Notes under the pieces: generated by a model | What the model saw: the letters and a program-made list of their open reading frames with translations, nothing else | Databases searched by the model: none | Told to the model about the DNA's origin: nothing | NCBI GenBank assembly: GCA_034190875.2 | Contig: CM067349.1 | Coordinates: 11,440,880 to 11,504,879, forward strand | Length of the DNA: 64,000 bases | DNA from: Urechis unicinctus | Lineage: Eukaryota > Annelida > Polychaeta > Xenopneusta > Urechidae | Direction: 5' to 3' | Program-made: the position numbers and the translations under genes | In this document: positions 63,121 through 64,000 of the stretch, piece after piece | Position numbering within the stretch: the stretch's first letter is position 1 | Layout of the letters: each line of letters starts with the position of its first letter

Positions 63121-64000
63121 GGCTTTCTAGCCCAGATTGTCATAGTGACGTGAGCATGCTTGAAGCAACTATAATACTTATTAAATAGGAGCCGCAGGGT
63201 TGCTAAAATACAAACGCACCTTGAAAACGCCTGGTTTTGGTCGGATGGAGAGAAAACAGGACCCTCGAATCTTTTACGTGTGGACACTAGATAACAAACC
63301 ACCTTCCAGTCGGAACCTTTTGCGGTAGTGTACTAGACGAAATACGTTAAAGGTGTCTATCAAATGTATTCTACTTCCACCCGCGAAATTAAGCCGACAC
63401 GTGAATACTGTCAATCCTCTCATCGCAACTCTCCAATTCAACCAATTGCGTACGAAAATAAAATAGCACCCTAAGTCCTCCTTAAAAAATGGTAACGCCT
63501 GTGAATGTTGTCAAGCTGTTCGCGAAAGCAGATAATGTTTCCGACTGCAGCACACTAAATGGATTTACTCTGTAGAAAACAAATCGGTCGCGTTGAAGCC
63601 TGACCATATAGCTAGTCACATTTGAAAATTGGAAAGTGTAATTAGAAAAGTGTGTGTGATCTTGAGTAGATGTACAAATGACTCTCAATAACATCGACGC
63701 GTGTCCAATAGCTTAAATAAACTTGACAAATTGGCCAATATTTACCGTTGCATGTGAACATGATAAACATCTAGGATGAACTTGCGTGTCAATGTTAATG
63801 TGTCGTGCTAATGGTTACGCATTATAGTTTATTGGTTTGTTGTCCGCATATGCTTAAGTAGCGTGACAGCAAAGCTTTATACTCTAATACAACTACTTAT
63901 TATCTGATTCATGCAAACACCGTAGCAGCATTACCTTACCAGAGAACAGAGACCGAATTACCAATTTTAAATAACTAAATGTCGAACGAAAACGAAAATC
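63121..64000. other. No gene recognised
   Basis: Minus-strand frames of 74 and 70 codons (63,078-63,302 and 63,482-63,694) have no motif. No repeat landmark was identified in the last 900 bp. Confidence 0.4.

Overview
The window reads as nuclear DNA of an animal, probably a marine invertebrate. It is AT-rich and has no bacterial-style gene packing. It carries long TA and CATA microsatellites, a chordate/echinoderm/cnidarian-type non-LTR retrotransposon, and an intron-containing DNA-transposon gene. The species cannot be fixed from sequence alone. I found no intact host gene, tRNA, rRNA or CRISPR array.

Most of the window (about 1-3, 5.2-11, 21-24, 27, 31.6-32.1, 32.9-41, 46-49.3, 52.4-58.4 and 61.4-63.1 kb) is a mosaic of diverged copies of one large non-coding repeat family. 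Reading order is conserved between copies. The clearest units are 5.2-11.0 kb, 46.5-58.4 kb (interrupted by insertions), 21.0-23.2 kb and 36.2-37.6 kb. Ordered landmarks recur about every 5.5-6 kb once insertions are removed. Inside this landscape, 32.9-41.0 kb is a much younger, roughly 96 percent matching inverted duplication: an imperfect palindrome with arms of 2.1 and 3.2 kb.

Recognisable coding remains belong to mobile elements or are unidentified. (1) A decayed, multi-exon KDZ-type (Kyakuja-Dileera-Zisupton) transposase gene lies on the minus strand at 14.2-19.6 kb. Its core exons are still readable and several carry stop codons. (2) A CR1/Jockey-like non-LTR retrotransposon lies on the minus strand at 42.5-45.1 kb. 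It has a reverse transcriptase with the FADD motif, several frameshifts and an ATTCT-type tail. (3) A 3.1 kb DNA transposon at 49,304-52,399 starts CAGGTC and ends GACCTG, is flanked by ATTAT duplications, and sits inside one repeat copy whose empty counterpart is visible at 6.8 kb. (4) A short, apparently retrotransposed insert at 35.8-36.2 kb carries an open 98-codon frame. (5) A degenerate THAP zinc-finger start lies at 28.47 kb. Several exon-like fragments, notably at 28.96-29.6, 32.35, 42.0, 51.1, 55.0 and 59.9 kb, are coding-like but not identified.

Seven AT-type microsatellite blocks or other simple repeats punctuate the window (1.7, 3.2, 12.7, 23.2, 24.3, 42.9 and 59.1 kb). The locus looks like repeat-rich, gene-poor chromatin built by repeated segmental copying and nested transposon insertion, with nothing showing cooperation between genes.
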